This document shows, piece by piece, positions 44,618-52,366 of a DNA stretch of 64,000 bases. The notes under the pieces are model-generated. The model was not told where the DNA came from. It did no database searches and saw only the letters and a program-made list of their open reading frames with translations. Both the position numbers and the translations under genes were made by a program. Each line of letters starts with the position of its first letter. Position 1 is the stretch's first letter. The stretch comes from Bacteroidales bacterium (GTDB lineage: Bacteria; Bacteroidota; Bacteroidia; Bacteroidales; UBA932): contig JAFWRQ010000024.1 of the NCBI GenBank assembly GCA_017519865.1, forward strand, positions 1 to 64,000, in the 5' to 3' direction.

Positions 44618-45930
44618 AAAGACTAGTCCATATAGCGGCCCTGCTGGCACTGTGCCTGCTGGCGTCCTGCGGTACCGACCGCGAACACCTCCTCAAGGTC
44701 TACAACTGGGGAGACTATATCGACGAAGACCTCATCACCGAGTTCGAAGAGTGGTACGAAGAGCAGACCGGCGAGCCGGTCAAGATCGTGTACCAGACTT
44801 TCGACATCAACGAGACCATGCTCTCGAAGATCGAGAAGGGACACGAGGACTTCGACGTCGTATGCCCTTCCGATTACATCATCCAGAGGATGCTGAATGA
44901 AGGTCTCCTGCTGCCCATCAACAAGGATTTCGGTAATACACCCAATTACATCGACGCCAACGTCTCGCCTTATATCAAGAGCGTTTTCACCAAGATTGCC
45001 GACGGAGGTATCGACGCCAACGACTACTCCGTAGGTTATATGTGGGGAACGACCGGCATCCTTTACAATGTGAAGTATGTCGACCCCGAGGATGTGAAGT
45101 CCTGGGATGTCATCCGCAATCCCAAGTACGCCGGCAAGATCTTCATCAAGGACGCCGCGCGTGACGTCTACTGTCCGATCAATATCTTCCTGCACCAGAA
45201 TGAACTGAAGGCCGGCACCGTGACGATGGACGAGTTGATGATGGATTCGTCGGACGAGAGCCTTGAGGCGTTCGAGGCTTTCATGGCCCAGGTCAAGCCG
45301 CTCGTGGCGGGCTGGGAGGCCGATTTCGGAAAGGAGCAGATGACGCAGGAGCGCGGATGGCTTAACTTCACCTGGAGCGGTGACGCGGAATGGGCGATGA
45401 TGGAGGCGAGGGAACTTGGCGTCGACCTCAGGTATGAGGTGCCGCAGGAAGGCAGCAATGTCTGGTTCGACGGCTGGGTCATTCCTAAATACGCCCGTAA
45501 CATCAAGGCTGCCAGTTACTTCATCAACTTCCTCTGCATCCCTGAGAACGCCATTCGCAACATGGATTACATCGGTTATGTCAGTACTGTGGCTTCTCCG
45601 GAGATCCTTGAGGCGATGGAAGACGAGTCTTTCGAGGAGACTTTGGATGTACGCTATCTTTTCGGCGACATCGAGGGGGCTGACGGTGCGCACCTCGACC
45701 CTACCTTGTATCCCGACGCTTCTGTGATCGACCGCTGCGTGATGATGCGCGACTGGGGTGAGGATACTCCCAAACTCATCACCACCTGGAGCCGCGTGAA
45801 GGGGTCGAACGCCAATGCGATGACGATGATCGTCATCGGTCTTTTCTTCGCAGTCCTGCTTGTGCTGGGTATCAGGAAGAGATTCTTCGGCAAGCGCCGC
45901 CGCCGTCACCATTACAGGTCGAAGAAATAG
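44614..45930 (+). CDS. potD: Spermidine/putrescine-binding lipoprotein with C-terminal membrane tail
   Basis: 438 residues, about 90 more than E. coli PotD. Lipoprotein signal LLASC (C19). The type 2 binding-protein core has YNWGDYI, VVCPSDYII and GYMWGTTGILYN, and the acidic/aromatic residues of the polyamine site are plausible. After the core (~395) comes a predicted membrane span (MIVIGLFFAVLLVLGI) and a strongly basic end (KRRRRHHYRSKK). A lipid anchor plus a second membrane anchor is unusual. The last 59 nt overlap the convergent flavoprotein gene in antisense. Confidence 0.9.
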   Translation: MKRLVHIAALLALCLLASCGTDREHLLKVYNWGDYIDEDLITEFEEWYEEQTGEPVKIVYQTFDINETMLSKIEKGHEDFDVVCPSDYIIQRMLNEGLLLPINKDFGNTPNYIDANVSPYIKSVFTKIADGGIDANDYSVGYMWGTTGILYNVKYVDPEDVKSWDVIRNPKYAGKIFIKDAARDVYCPINIFLHQNELKAGTVTMDELMMDSSDESLEAFEAFMAQVKPLVAGWEADFGKEQMTQERGWLNFTWSGDAEWAMMEARELGVDLRYEVPQEGSNVWFDGWVIPKYARNIKAASYFINFLCIPENAIRNMDYIGYVSTVASPEILEAMEDESFEETLDVRYLFGDIEGADGAHLDPTLYPDASVIDRCVMMRDWGEDTPKLITTWSRVKGSNANAMTMIVIGLFFAVLLVLGIRKRFFGKRRRRHHYRSKK

Positions 45931-47134
45931 CTTCCGCAACGGCATAGGCCATCGACCAGGCCGCCTGGAGGTTGAATCCTCCAGTTATTGCATCTACGTC
46001 CAGGACTTCACCGGCAAAGTGGAGTCCTGGATGCTTTTTTGACTCGAGCGTATTCAGTGAGACTTCTGACAGGGAAATGCCGCCGCAGGTCACGAATTCA
46101 TCCTTGAAGCGGCAGCGGCCGGTAATGGGGTAGGCGTCGCAGGCGAGCGTGGCGGTGAGGCGGGCTGCACCGCGCTGACCTAGCTCCGCCCAGCGGAGAT
46201 CGTCGCGCAAGCCTGCCCGGGCCGCCAAATGCCGCCACAGGCGGCCTGAAAGCCCTTCGGGGGCGGTGGAGACCAGTAATTTCCGGGGCTCTGATGAAGC
46301 CATTTCCTTGACCGCAGCCATGCATTCCCCCTCGTTGGCCGTACCGAGCCAGGAAATATTGAGCGTGCCCTTGTATCCGTTTTCGGAGAGGTGCCTTGCG
46401 GCGTAAGAGGAGAGCTTGAGAACCGCCGGGCCGCTTACTCCCCAGTCGGTGACCAGAAGAGCGCCTTGAGCCTTGAAACCCGTCCCAGCCAGCCCTAGGA
46501 GGGCGTCTGTGACGACTGTACCCATAAGCGTCTTGAGCGCTTCGTCACCTATATTGAAAGTGAACAGCGAAGGGACGGGAGCGACGGTTTCAAGATCCAG
46601 TCCTGCAAGCATGGACAGCCCGGCAGGAGTGGGGGAGCCTCCGGTCGTCACTACGACCTTGTCGGCTTCCAGGGTTTCTTCCAAACCTTCAAATGAGATC
46701 CTGAATCTGTCCCCAAGGTCTTTTATCGAGGATACTCTATGGCCGCAGCGTACCTTGACTCCGGCCGCACGCATCGCGCGTTCCAATGCGCGCACTATGT
46801 CCATGGCATCCTGGGACTGAGGGAACACGCACCCGTCGTCCATCACCACCGACGGAACGCCTTCGCGCTCGAACCATAGCCGCGTGTCTTCCTGGCTGAA
46901 GCGCATAAGGGCGCGCTTCATCAGGCGCGCGCCCCTTGGATAGGCTTCTTCCAGCCTGTCTATCCCTTCGAAAGTGTTTGTAAAGTTGCAGCGTCCGCCG
47001 CCGGTTATCGCCACTTTGGCGAGAGGCTTGCGCCCGCCCTCAAAGACGACGACTTCCGCTCCGGGGAGTCTCCGTCCCAGAGCGGCGGCACAGAAGCATC
47101 CGGCCGCACCGGCTCCGACGACGGCGATACGCAT
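45872..47134 (-). CDS. NAD(P)/FAD-dependent oxidoreductase (HI0933/BaiN family)
   Basis: 420 residues. The FAD-binding GAGAAGCFCA opens the protein and ITGGGRCNFTN follows, both hallmarks of the HI0933-like family. The ending GGFNLQAAWSMAYAVAEAI is where relatives normally stop. About 16 extra residues run into the antisense of potD. Enzymes of the family reduce varied substrates (BaiN acts in bile acid metabolism), but the general role is unclear. The first base of its start codon is shared with the last base of the YitT gene. Confidence 0.88.
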   Translation of the reverse strand: MRIAVVGAGAAGCFCAAALGRRLPGAEVVVFEGGRKPLAKVAITGGGRCNFTNTFEGIDRLEEAYPRGARLMKRALMRFSQEDTRLWFEREGVPSVVMDDGCVFPQSQDAMDIVRALERAMRAAGVKVRCGHRVSSIKDLGDRFRISFEGLEETLEADKVVVTTGGSPTPAGLSMLAGLDLETVAPVPSLFTFNIGDEALKTLMGTVVTDALLGLAGTGFKAQGALLVTDWGVSGPAVLKLSSYAARHLSENGYKGTLNISWLGTANEGECMAAVKEMASSEPRKLLVSTAPEGLSGRLWRHLAARAGLRDDLRWAELGQRGAARLTATLACDAYPITGRCRFKDEFVTCGGISLSEVSLNTLESKKHPGLHFAGEVLDVDAITGGFNLQAAWSMAYAVAEAISSTCNGDGGGACRRISS

Positions 47135-48051
47135 TATTTCCTCCGGCTATGCTGATGCCACAGGCCGTAGACTTCGCTGACGTTGCCTGCGGTGGTGAAA
47201 TTCTTGATCTCGTTGTCCTTCATGAACTCCATCAGGTTTGCGAACTCTTCGGTGGTCAGGAGGGCCTGGATCTCCATGTTCTTCTCGCCGGAGAAACCTC
47301 CCGTCACTTCATAGAGGCTGCAGCCGCGCTGGAGCTTGTCGATGATGTACTTACGTATCCGTTCGTGCTCGGACGAAATGATGCAGACTCTCTTGCGCTT
47401 GTTGAGGCTGGCGGTGAAGTAGTCGATGCAGAGGCCGTTGATGAAGGTGCCGAGGATGCCGATGACCACCATCCTGAAAGGATTGATGGCGAAGGCCGAG
47501 CAGCAGATGATGATGCCTGCGACCGAAACGGACGTGCCGATGTCAAGATGAAAGTATTTGTTGACTATCTTTCCAAGGATGTCCAGTCCTCCTGTCGAGG
47601 CATTGATATTGAAAAGTATTGATTGAGAAATGCTTAACAATAGGACGAAACATAGGAGGTCGAACCATGGATCGTTCATTATCGAGGTCTGGCCAGGCTC
47701 GGTGAGGAAGTTGGCGACCGGATAGACCTTCTCCCAAAAGTCCATCAGCGGACCGAGGATAAGGGCGGTATAGACCGTCTTGAGGCCGAACTCCGAGCCT
47801 ATCAGGATATAGGCGAGAACGAGGAGGATGGCATTGATGATTACGATGACCGTACTGACCTTGATGCTGATTCCTATGCCCTCGAATACGGCTGCGAGGA
47901 CAATCGACAGACCTGAGATACTACCGATGATGATCTTGCTGGGTACCAGGAAATAATTGACTGCGGCCGCACCGACAAGCATACCAAGGGTCATGATGAT
48001 AAGTTCCTTCCAGAACTTCCAGGTCTTAAGAGTTTCCAGTATTTTTTTCAT
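47134..48051 (-). CDS. YitT family membrane protein (DUF161/DUF2179)
   Basis: 305 residues with five or six membrane spans (~15-205) and a cytoplasmic DUF2179 domain (~220-290) containing CIISSEHERIRKYII and GGFSGEKNMEIQALLT. The family is widespread and its function is unproven. It is followed by the flavoprotein with a 1-nt overlap and divergent from the nucleoside kinase. Confidence 0.9.
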   Translation of the reverse strand: MKKILETLKTWKFWKELIIMTLGMLVGAAAVNYFLVPSKIIIGSISGLSIVLAAVFEGIGISIKVSTVIVIINAILLVLAYILIGSEFGLKTVYTALILGPLMDFWEKVYPVANFLTEPGQTSIMNDPWFDLLCFVLLLSISQSILFNINASTGGLDILGKIVNKYFHLDIGTSVSVAGIIICCSAFAINPFRMVVIGILGTFINGLCIDYFTASLNKRKRVCIISSEHERIRKYIIDKLQRGCSLYEVTGGFSGEKNMEIQALLTTEEFANLMEFMKDNEIKNFTTAGNVSEVYGLWHQHSRRK

Positions 48052-48070
48052 GATGTGGTTATTGTCGCTG

Positions 48071-48078
48071 CAAATATA
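48071..48078 (-). promoter_or_regulatory. -7 box for the YitT-flavoprotein pair
   Basis: TATATTTG on the minus strand, 19 nt before the YitT start. Confidence 0.55.
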
Positions 48079-48092
48079 TGAAATATTTGAGG

Positions 48093-48100
48093 TAAATTTG
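48093..48100 (+). promoter_or_regulatory. -7 box for the nucleoside kinase
   Basis: TAAATTTG on the plus strand, 23 nt before ATG 48124. Confidence 0.55.
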
Positions 48101-48123
48101 CGTAAACAATAACCAATTCACGC

Positions 48124-49797
48124 ATGCTGACCATCCATTGCCAGAACACCCGCACGTCCAAGGAATTTCCCGAAGGTTCCACCCTGCAGGAGGTACTTGC
48201 CGCTTTCGACTTCGAACAGCCTTACACCATCGTTTCCGCCAGGGTCAACAATGTATCGCAGGGCCTCCGCTTCCGTATCTACAACAGCCGTACGGTGCAG
48301 TTCCTCGATGTCAGGGACGCCAGCGGCATGCGTGTGTATTGCCGTTCACTGAGCTTCCTGCTCTACAAGGCCGCCATCGAGGTTTTCCCGGGAGTCAAGG
48401 TCCACATGCAGCATCCTGTCTGCAACGGCTTCTATTGCTCGATGGACAAGCCCGACGGCTCTCCTGTCAGTCCTGAAGACGTTGACAGGATCGCTTCCAG
48501 GATGCGGGAGATCGTCGCTGAAGATACTCCCTTCCACCGCCGCGAACTTCCCATCGATGATGCCATCCGCCTTTTCAAGGACAGGGGCATGGACGACAAG
48601 GTCAAACTCATAGAAACCAGCGGCCAGGTCTATATGGACTATTATCTTCTCGGAGATACTGTCGACTACTATTACGGCCGTCTCGTTCCATCCGCAGGAT
48701 ATCTCAAGGTATGGGGGCTGCAGGCCCTTCAGGGGGGCATCCTCCTGCGGGTGCCCGACAGACATCACCCGGAGAGACTCGCCCCGTTCATCGACCAGCC
48801 AAAGACTTTCAGCATGTTCTCCGAGAGCCGCCGATGGAACGAATACATGGACCTGAAAACTGTAGGTGACGTAAACCATGCCTGCCTGCGGGGCAACGCC
48901 AGCGAGCTTATCCAGGTCGCCGAAGCGTTGCAGGAGAAAAAACTCGTGCAGATTGCGGAGGAGATCGACCGCCGCTGCCGGCGCAAGGAAGACCCGGTGC
49001 GCATCGTGCTGGTCACGGGCCCGAGCAGCAGCGGCAAGACCACGGTCACCAAGCGTCTGAGCATACAGCTCAAGGCATGCGGACTTCACCCTGTTTCATT
49101 CTCGACGGACGACTATTTCGTCAACAGGATCGATACACCCAAGCTTCCCGACGGGAGCTACGATTTCGACAATTTCGACACGGTCGACCATGACATGCTG
49201 GAGCGCGACGTGATGGACCTCCTCGCCGGAAAGACCGTAGAAGTGCCTGAATACAATTTCGTTACAGGAAAGAGGGAGTATAACGGCAAGCGCCTGCATC
49301 TCGACAAGTACACGGTCCTTCTCATCGAGGGCATCCACGCCCTCAACCCGCGCCTGACCGCCCGCATCCCTGACAACCTCAAGTTCCGCATCTTCATTTC
49401 CACGCTCACGAGTACGGCCCTGGACGACCATAACTGGATACCTACCAGCGACAACCGTCTGCTGCGCCGCATCATCCGTGACTACAACAAAGGGGCATTC
49501 ACGGCCCGCGAGACCATCAGCCAGTGGCAGAACGTCTGCGATGCGGAGGAAAAATGGATACTTCCGTTCCAGGAGAATGCAGACGTGATGTTCAACTCCG
49601 CGTACCTGATTGAGTTCGCGGTACTGCGCAATTATGCCGAGCCCATCCTAGCCAGCGTCCCGCGCAACTGCCCGGAGTACTGCGAGGCCCATCGCCTGCT
49701 GAAGTTCATCCATTATTTCACGCCGGTGCCGAGCAAGGAAATACCTCCGACATCCCTGCTTCGCGAGTTCGTCGGAGGTTCCAGTTTCACATATTAG
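48124..49797 (+). CDS. Nucleoside kinase: TGS/ThrRS-like N-terminus fused to uridine-kinase domain
   Basis: 557 residues. The N-terminal ~60 residues form a TGS-like ubiquitin fold, followed by a threonyl-tRNA-synthetase second-additional-like domain (HPVCNGFYCSM near 97). The C-terminal ~270 residues are a P-loop uridine-kinase/phosphoribulokinase domain with GPSSSGKTT at 299-307 and STDDYF after it. It probably phosphorylates nucleosides, but the N-terminal fusion suggests control by another ligand. It converges on the cytosine permease, with a bidirectional terminator between. Confidence 0.88.
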   Translation: MLTIHCQNTRTSKEFPEGSTLQEVLAAFDFEQPYTIVSARVNNVSQGLRFRIYNSRTVQFLDVRDASGMRVYCRSLSFLLYKAAIEVFPGVKVHMQHPVCNGFYCSMDKPDGSPVSPEDVDRIASRMREIVAEDTPFHRRELPIDDAIRLFKDRGMDDKVKLIETSGQVYMDYYLLGDTVDYYYGRLVPSAGYLKVWGLQALQGGILLRVPDRHHPERLAPFIDQPKTFSMFSESRRWNEYMDLKTVGDVNHACLRGNASELIQVAEALQEKKLVQIAEEIDRRCRRKEDPVRIVLVTGPSSSGKTTVTKRLSIQLKACGLHPVSFSTDDYFVNRIDTPKLPDGSYDFDNFDTVDHDMLERDVMDLLAGKTVEVPEYNFVTGKREYNGKRLHLDKYTVLLIEGIHALNPRLTARIPDNLKFRIFISTLTSTALDDHNWIPTSDNRLLRRIIRDYNKGAFTARETISQWQNVCDAEEKWILPFQENADVMFNSAYLIEFAVLRNYAEPILASVPRNCPEYCEAHRLLKFIHYFTPVPSKEIPPTSLLREFVGGSSFTY

Positions 49798-49816
49798 GCC
49801 TTGTGGCCTGGGATCG

Positions 49817-49842
49817 ATGCCCGGTTTTGACCGGGCATTTTC
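49817..49842. terminator. Bidirectional intrinsic terminator
   Basis: ATGCCCGG (49817-49824) pairs perfectly with CCGGGCAT (49831-49838), loop TTTTGA, followed by TTTT on the plus strand. It ends the nucleoside kinase transcript. The permease stop lies at 49843, so it could also serve that strand, though the minus-strand U-run is poor. Confidence 0.75.
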
Positions 49843-51093
49843 CTATTTGCAGACGGCTTTGCCGAGGAGATACACGGCCACGGCTATCACCATGCCGTTG
49901 ATCGAAGGGATACCCCACTTGAGGAGGTTGGCCACCACGGCTCCGAGCACTACTCCCGCTACCGCAAACCAGTTGACGGTCTTGAGCGGGGCGTTCTCGT
50001 CGGCATATTCCTTCCTGTTGGTGAAATAGTCGATGATCAGGATGGCGCCGATGGGAGGCAGGGTGCAGTTGAGGACATTGAGCCAGTCGCAGAAGTTCCA
50101 GTAGAGCCATACTGCGGCTACAGTGCCGATGAGGCCTCCGACGAGGACCATGGCTTTCTTGGAGAAGCCGGTGATGTTGGAAAGGCCGAGACCTACCGAA
50201 TACAGGGCATTGTCGTTGGTGGTCCAGATGTTCAGTCCGAGGATAAGGACGGCGAAGTAGAAGAGGTTGAGGTTCAGCATGACCTCGAAGATGTCGTTGC
50301 CGCCGGCATAGATGCTCGATACCGCTCCGAAGAAGAACATCAGGCTGTTGCCGAGGAAAAAGGCTATGATGGTGACAATGGCCCCTATCCTGCCGTTCTT
50401 GGCGAAGCGGGCGAAATTGGGCGTTGCAGTGCCTCCGGATACGAAACTACCTATGACCAGGCCCGCTCCCGCTATTACTCCCAGATCCTTGGTGCCTTTT
50501 GCGAACTGCTCCACGAGGGTGGCGTCGCCGCGCTTGACGGCAAGGATCATGGCTACGGTACCCAGGATGGCGATCAGGGGAACTGCGATGTAGCTGATGA
50601 TCGTAAGGCTCTTGATGCCGAAATACGCGCTGGCGGTCATCAGGATGCCCGCAACGGCGACGAGGAGGTAGCCGAGTGCCGGCATGTGGTCAGGGGTGAC
50701 GTCCAGGCCGAAGACCTCCTTGGCGACCGGGATCGCGAACATCGCAAGGCCCACTCCGAACCAGCCCATCTGGGTGAAGGAGATCATCGCGCTGGGCAGC
50801 CAGCTGCCTTTCTTGCCGAAGCTGCGGTGGGAGAGCATGTCAAGGGTAAGTCCGCTGTTTGCTCCGATGTAGCCGAGGGCTCCGGTATATGCACCGAGGA
50901 TGAGGCCACCGAGGAGCAGCGCCCAGATGAAGCCCTTGAAATCGAGCCCCGCAGCGAGTTCCTGTCCTACCCACATGCTGGCGGAGAAGAAGGTGAAACC
51001 GAGCATGACCATGAACATGCTCAGATTGGATTTCCTGCCGGTCTTTGATACCGGACCGACGGTGTAGTCGTAATCGATCTTGTTGTCGCCCAT
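49843..51093 (-). CDS. codB: NCS1-family cytosine permease (CodB-like)
   Basis: 416 residues, about 12 membrane spans. The conserved N-terminal segment with FTFFSASMWVGQELAAG and the QMGWFGVG motif are typical of the CodB branch of NCS1 transporters. It imports cytosine or a similar base with a cation. It follows a phosphoribosyltransferase-like gene after 11 nt. No cytosine deaminase is seen here. Confidence 0.88.
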   Translation of the reverse strand: MGDNKIDYDYTVGPVSKTGRKSNLSMFMVMLGFTFFSASMWVGQELAAGLDFKGFIWALLLGGLILGAYTGALGYIGANSGLTLDMLSHRSFGKKGSWLPSAMISFTQMGWFGVGLAMFAIPVAKEVFGLDVTPDHMPALGYLLVAVAGILMTASAYFGIKSLTIISYIAVPLIAILGTVAMILAVKRGDATLVEQFAKGTKDLGVIAGAGLVIGSFVSGGTATPNFARFAKNGRIGAIVTIIAFFLGNSLMFFFGAVSSIYAGGNDIFEVMLNLNLFYFAVLILGLNIWTTNDNALYSVGLGLSNITGFSKKAMVLVGGLIGTVAAVWLYWNFCDWLNVLNCTLPPIGAILIIDYFTNRKEYADENAPLKTVNWFAVAGVVLGAVVANLLKWGIPSINGMVIAVAVYLLGKAVCK

Positions 51094-51104
51094 TGTATAA
51101 GATA

Positions 51105-52196
51105 TTAAGTTTCAGCATATTTGCCGAGCGCCGTGCGGAACTCGCGCAGGCGGCGTTCGGTTATTTCGCGTATCGTGCGCTGCCGGCGCAGGAAATCGCG
51201 TTCCATGATGTAGAGCGAGGTCATTTCCTCCTCGTCGAGGTCGCGGTAGGCATTGAGGGACAGCCAGTCCTCAAAGCCGATGTCCAGTTTGTGGCCGATC
51301 TTCTCCTCCAGGAAGTCGTTGAATTCCGTCCTTCCGGCCGCAGCGGCGAGGTCCTTCCAATAATCGACTACCTCGCGGTAGTGGTCGGCTATCTCGTACC
51401 GGCGCGCTCCTCCGTCGTAAATGATGCACTTCTCGAACAGGGCGTCGTCGTCCTTGAGGACGTGGTAGCGGAAGTCGGGGGAGATGATACCGTCGCGCCA
51501 GTAGAAGTCGATGTCCGGGATGTTGACACCGGTGCAGCCCTTGTCTTCATAGACGCTGAAGATGCCTTCGTAGAACACGCATACGAAGCCTTCGAACTGG
51601 GGCCAGATGCCACGGATTCTGGCTGTGAGCTCCTCCATCAGGCCTATGGCCTTTGTGCCGCCGATAGTGAAGAAGATGATCTTGCGGATGCTTCCCCCGC
51701 GCCTGCGGAAGCGGTCCACGACCTGCTCAAGGCTGAGCCTGAGAGTGTCGCCGCTGGCGATGATGTCCCCAATCATGAGGGTGCAGTCCTTCTCGATGTG
51801 GAGTTTCTCGTAACGTATGTCGAGGCAGGTGATGACGCCGTTCTCGATGATCCTCTCGCAGGATATGAAATCCATGTTCCGGACAGTGATGCCCTTGCGG
51901 TGGCAGCACTCCTCCAGGGGATAGTTCAGTCCTCCGCGAAGTATGGTCAGGATACTTATATCACCGTCCAAACCTATGTCAGTCAGGTGGTCCAATGCCG
52001 CCATGGTCGAGGGAACCATGCACAGATACGAGTCGAATCCAATGACTTCTGGCGATGACATGAGACGCCTCGTCCCGGGGCTGCTGGCGATGTAGTAGCC
52101 GTTTACCAGACTCTCGGAACGGAGCCGGTATATACTTGTGTCGTTGCGCAGGTCTGCCGGAAGCAGACTCGCATCTTTAAGAATGCTATGTGGCAT
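51105..52196 (-). CDS. Phosphoribosyltransferase-fold protein of unknown substrate
   Basis: 363 residues from ATG 52196. The frame is open to 52280, but a -7 box at 52226-52233 lies inside that extension, so the shorter start is preferred. The type I PRTase core has ILRGGLNYPLEEC (pyrophosphate loop) and LMIGDIIASGDTL (PRPP loop), with GD where most members have two acidic residues. The C-terminal ~150 residues are mostly charged helices without a known match. Co-transcription with the cytosine permease suggests use of an imported base. I do not know its acceptor. Confidence 0.75.
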   Translation of the reverse strand: MPHSILKDASLLPADLRNDTSIYRLRSESLVNGYYIASSPGTRRLMSSPEVIGFDSYLCMVPSTMAALDHLTDIGLDGDISILTILRGGLNYPLEECCHRKGITVRNMDFISCERIIENGVITCLDIRYEKLHIEKDCTLMIGDIIASGDTLRLSLEQVVDRFRRRGGSIRKIIFFTIGGTKAIGLMEELTARIRGIWPQFEGFVCVFYEGIFSVYEDKGCTGVNIPDIDFYWRDGIISPDFRYHVLKDDDALFEKCIIYDGGARRYEIADHYREVVDYWKDLAAAAGRTEFNDFLEEKIGHKLDIGFEDWLSLNAYRDLDEEEMTSLYIMERDFLRRQRTIREITERRLREFRTALGKYAET

Positions 52197-52225
52197 GGAT
52201 ATCCCGATAAGGTTCAACCGGGTAA

Positions 52226-52233
52226 CAAATATA
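52226..52233 (-). promoter_or_regulatory. -7 box for the PRTase-permease pair
   Basis: TATATTTG on the minus strand, 29 nt before ATG 52196. It decides the start of the PRTase gene, because transcripts from it cannot include an upstream start at 52280. Confidence 0.6.
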
Positions 52234-52328
52234 ATCCAAAAAGGGTGGGATTGCAAGATTTGTTTTTGTTTTTCGGTCATTTTCTCTGATTAAAGAACCA
52301 TGCACTTCTTTCTTATTGGGGAAAACGT

Positions 52329-52336
52329 TAAATTTG
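52329..52336 (+). promoter_or_regulatory. -7 box for the GH54-VKOR genes
   Basis: TAAATTTG on the plus strand, 30 nt before ATG 52367. Confidence 0.55.
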
Positions 52337-52366
52337 AAGGAGCATGGAATCTAATAACCAACTTAT

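Noticed and set aside
52197-52280. Upstream start of the PRTase gene
   Set aside because: The promoter -7 box lies inside this extension, and the 28 extra residues do not resemble the family.
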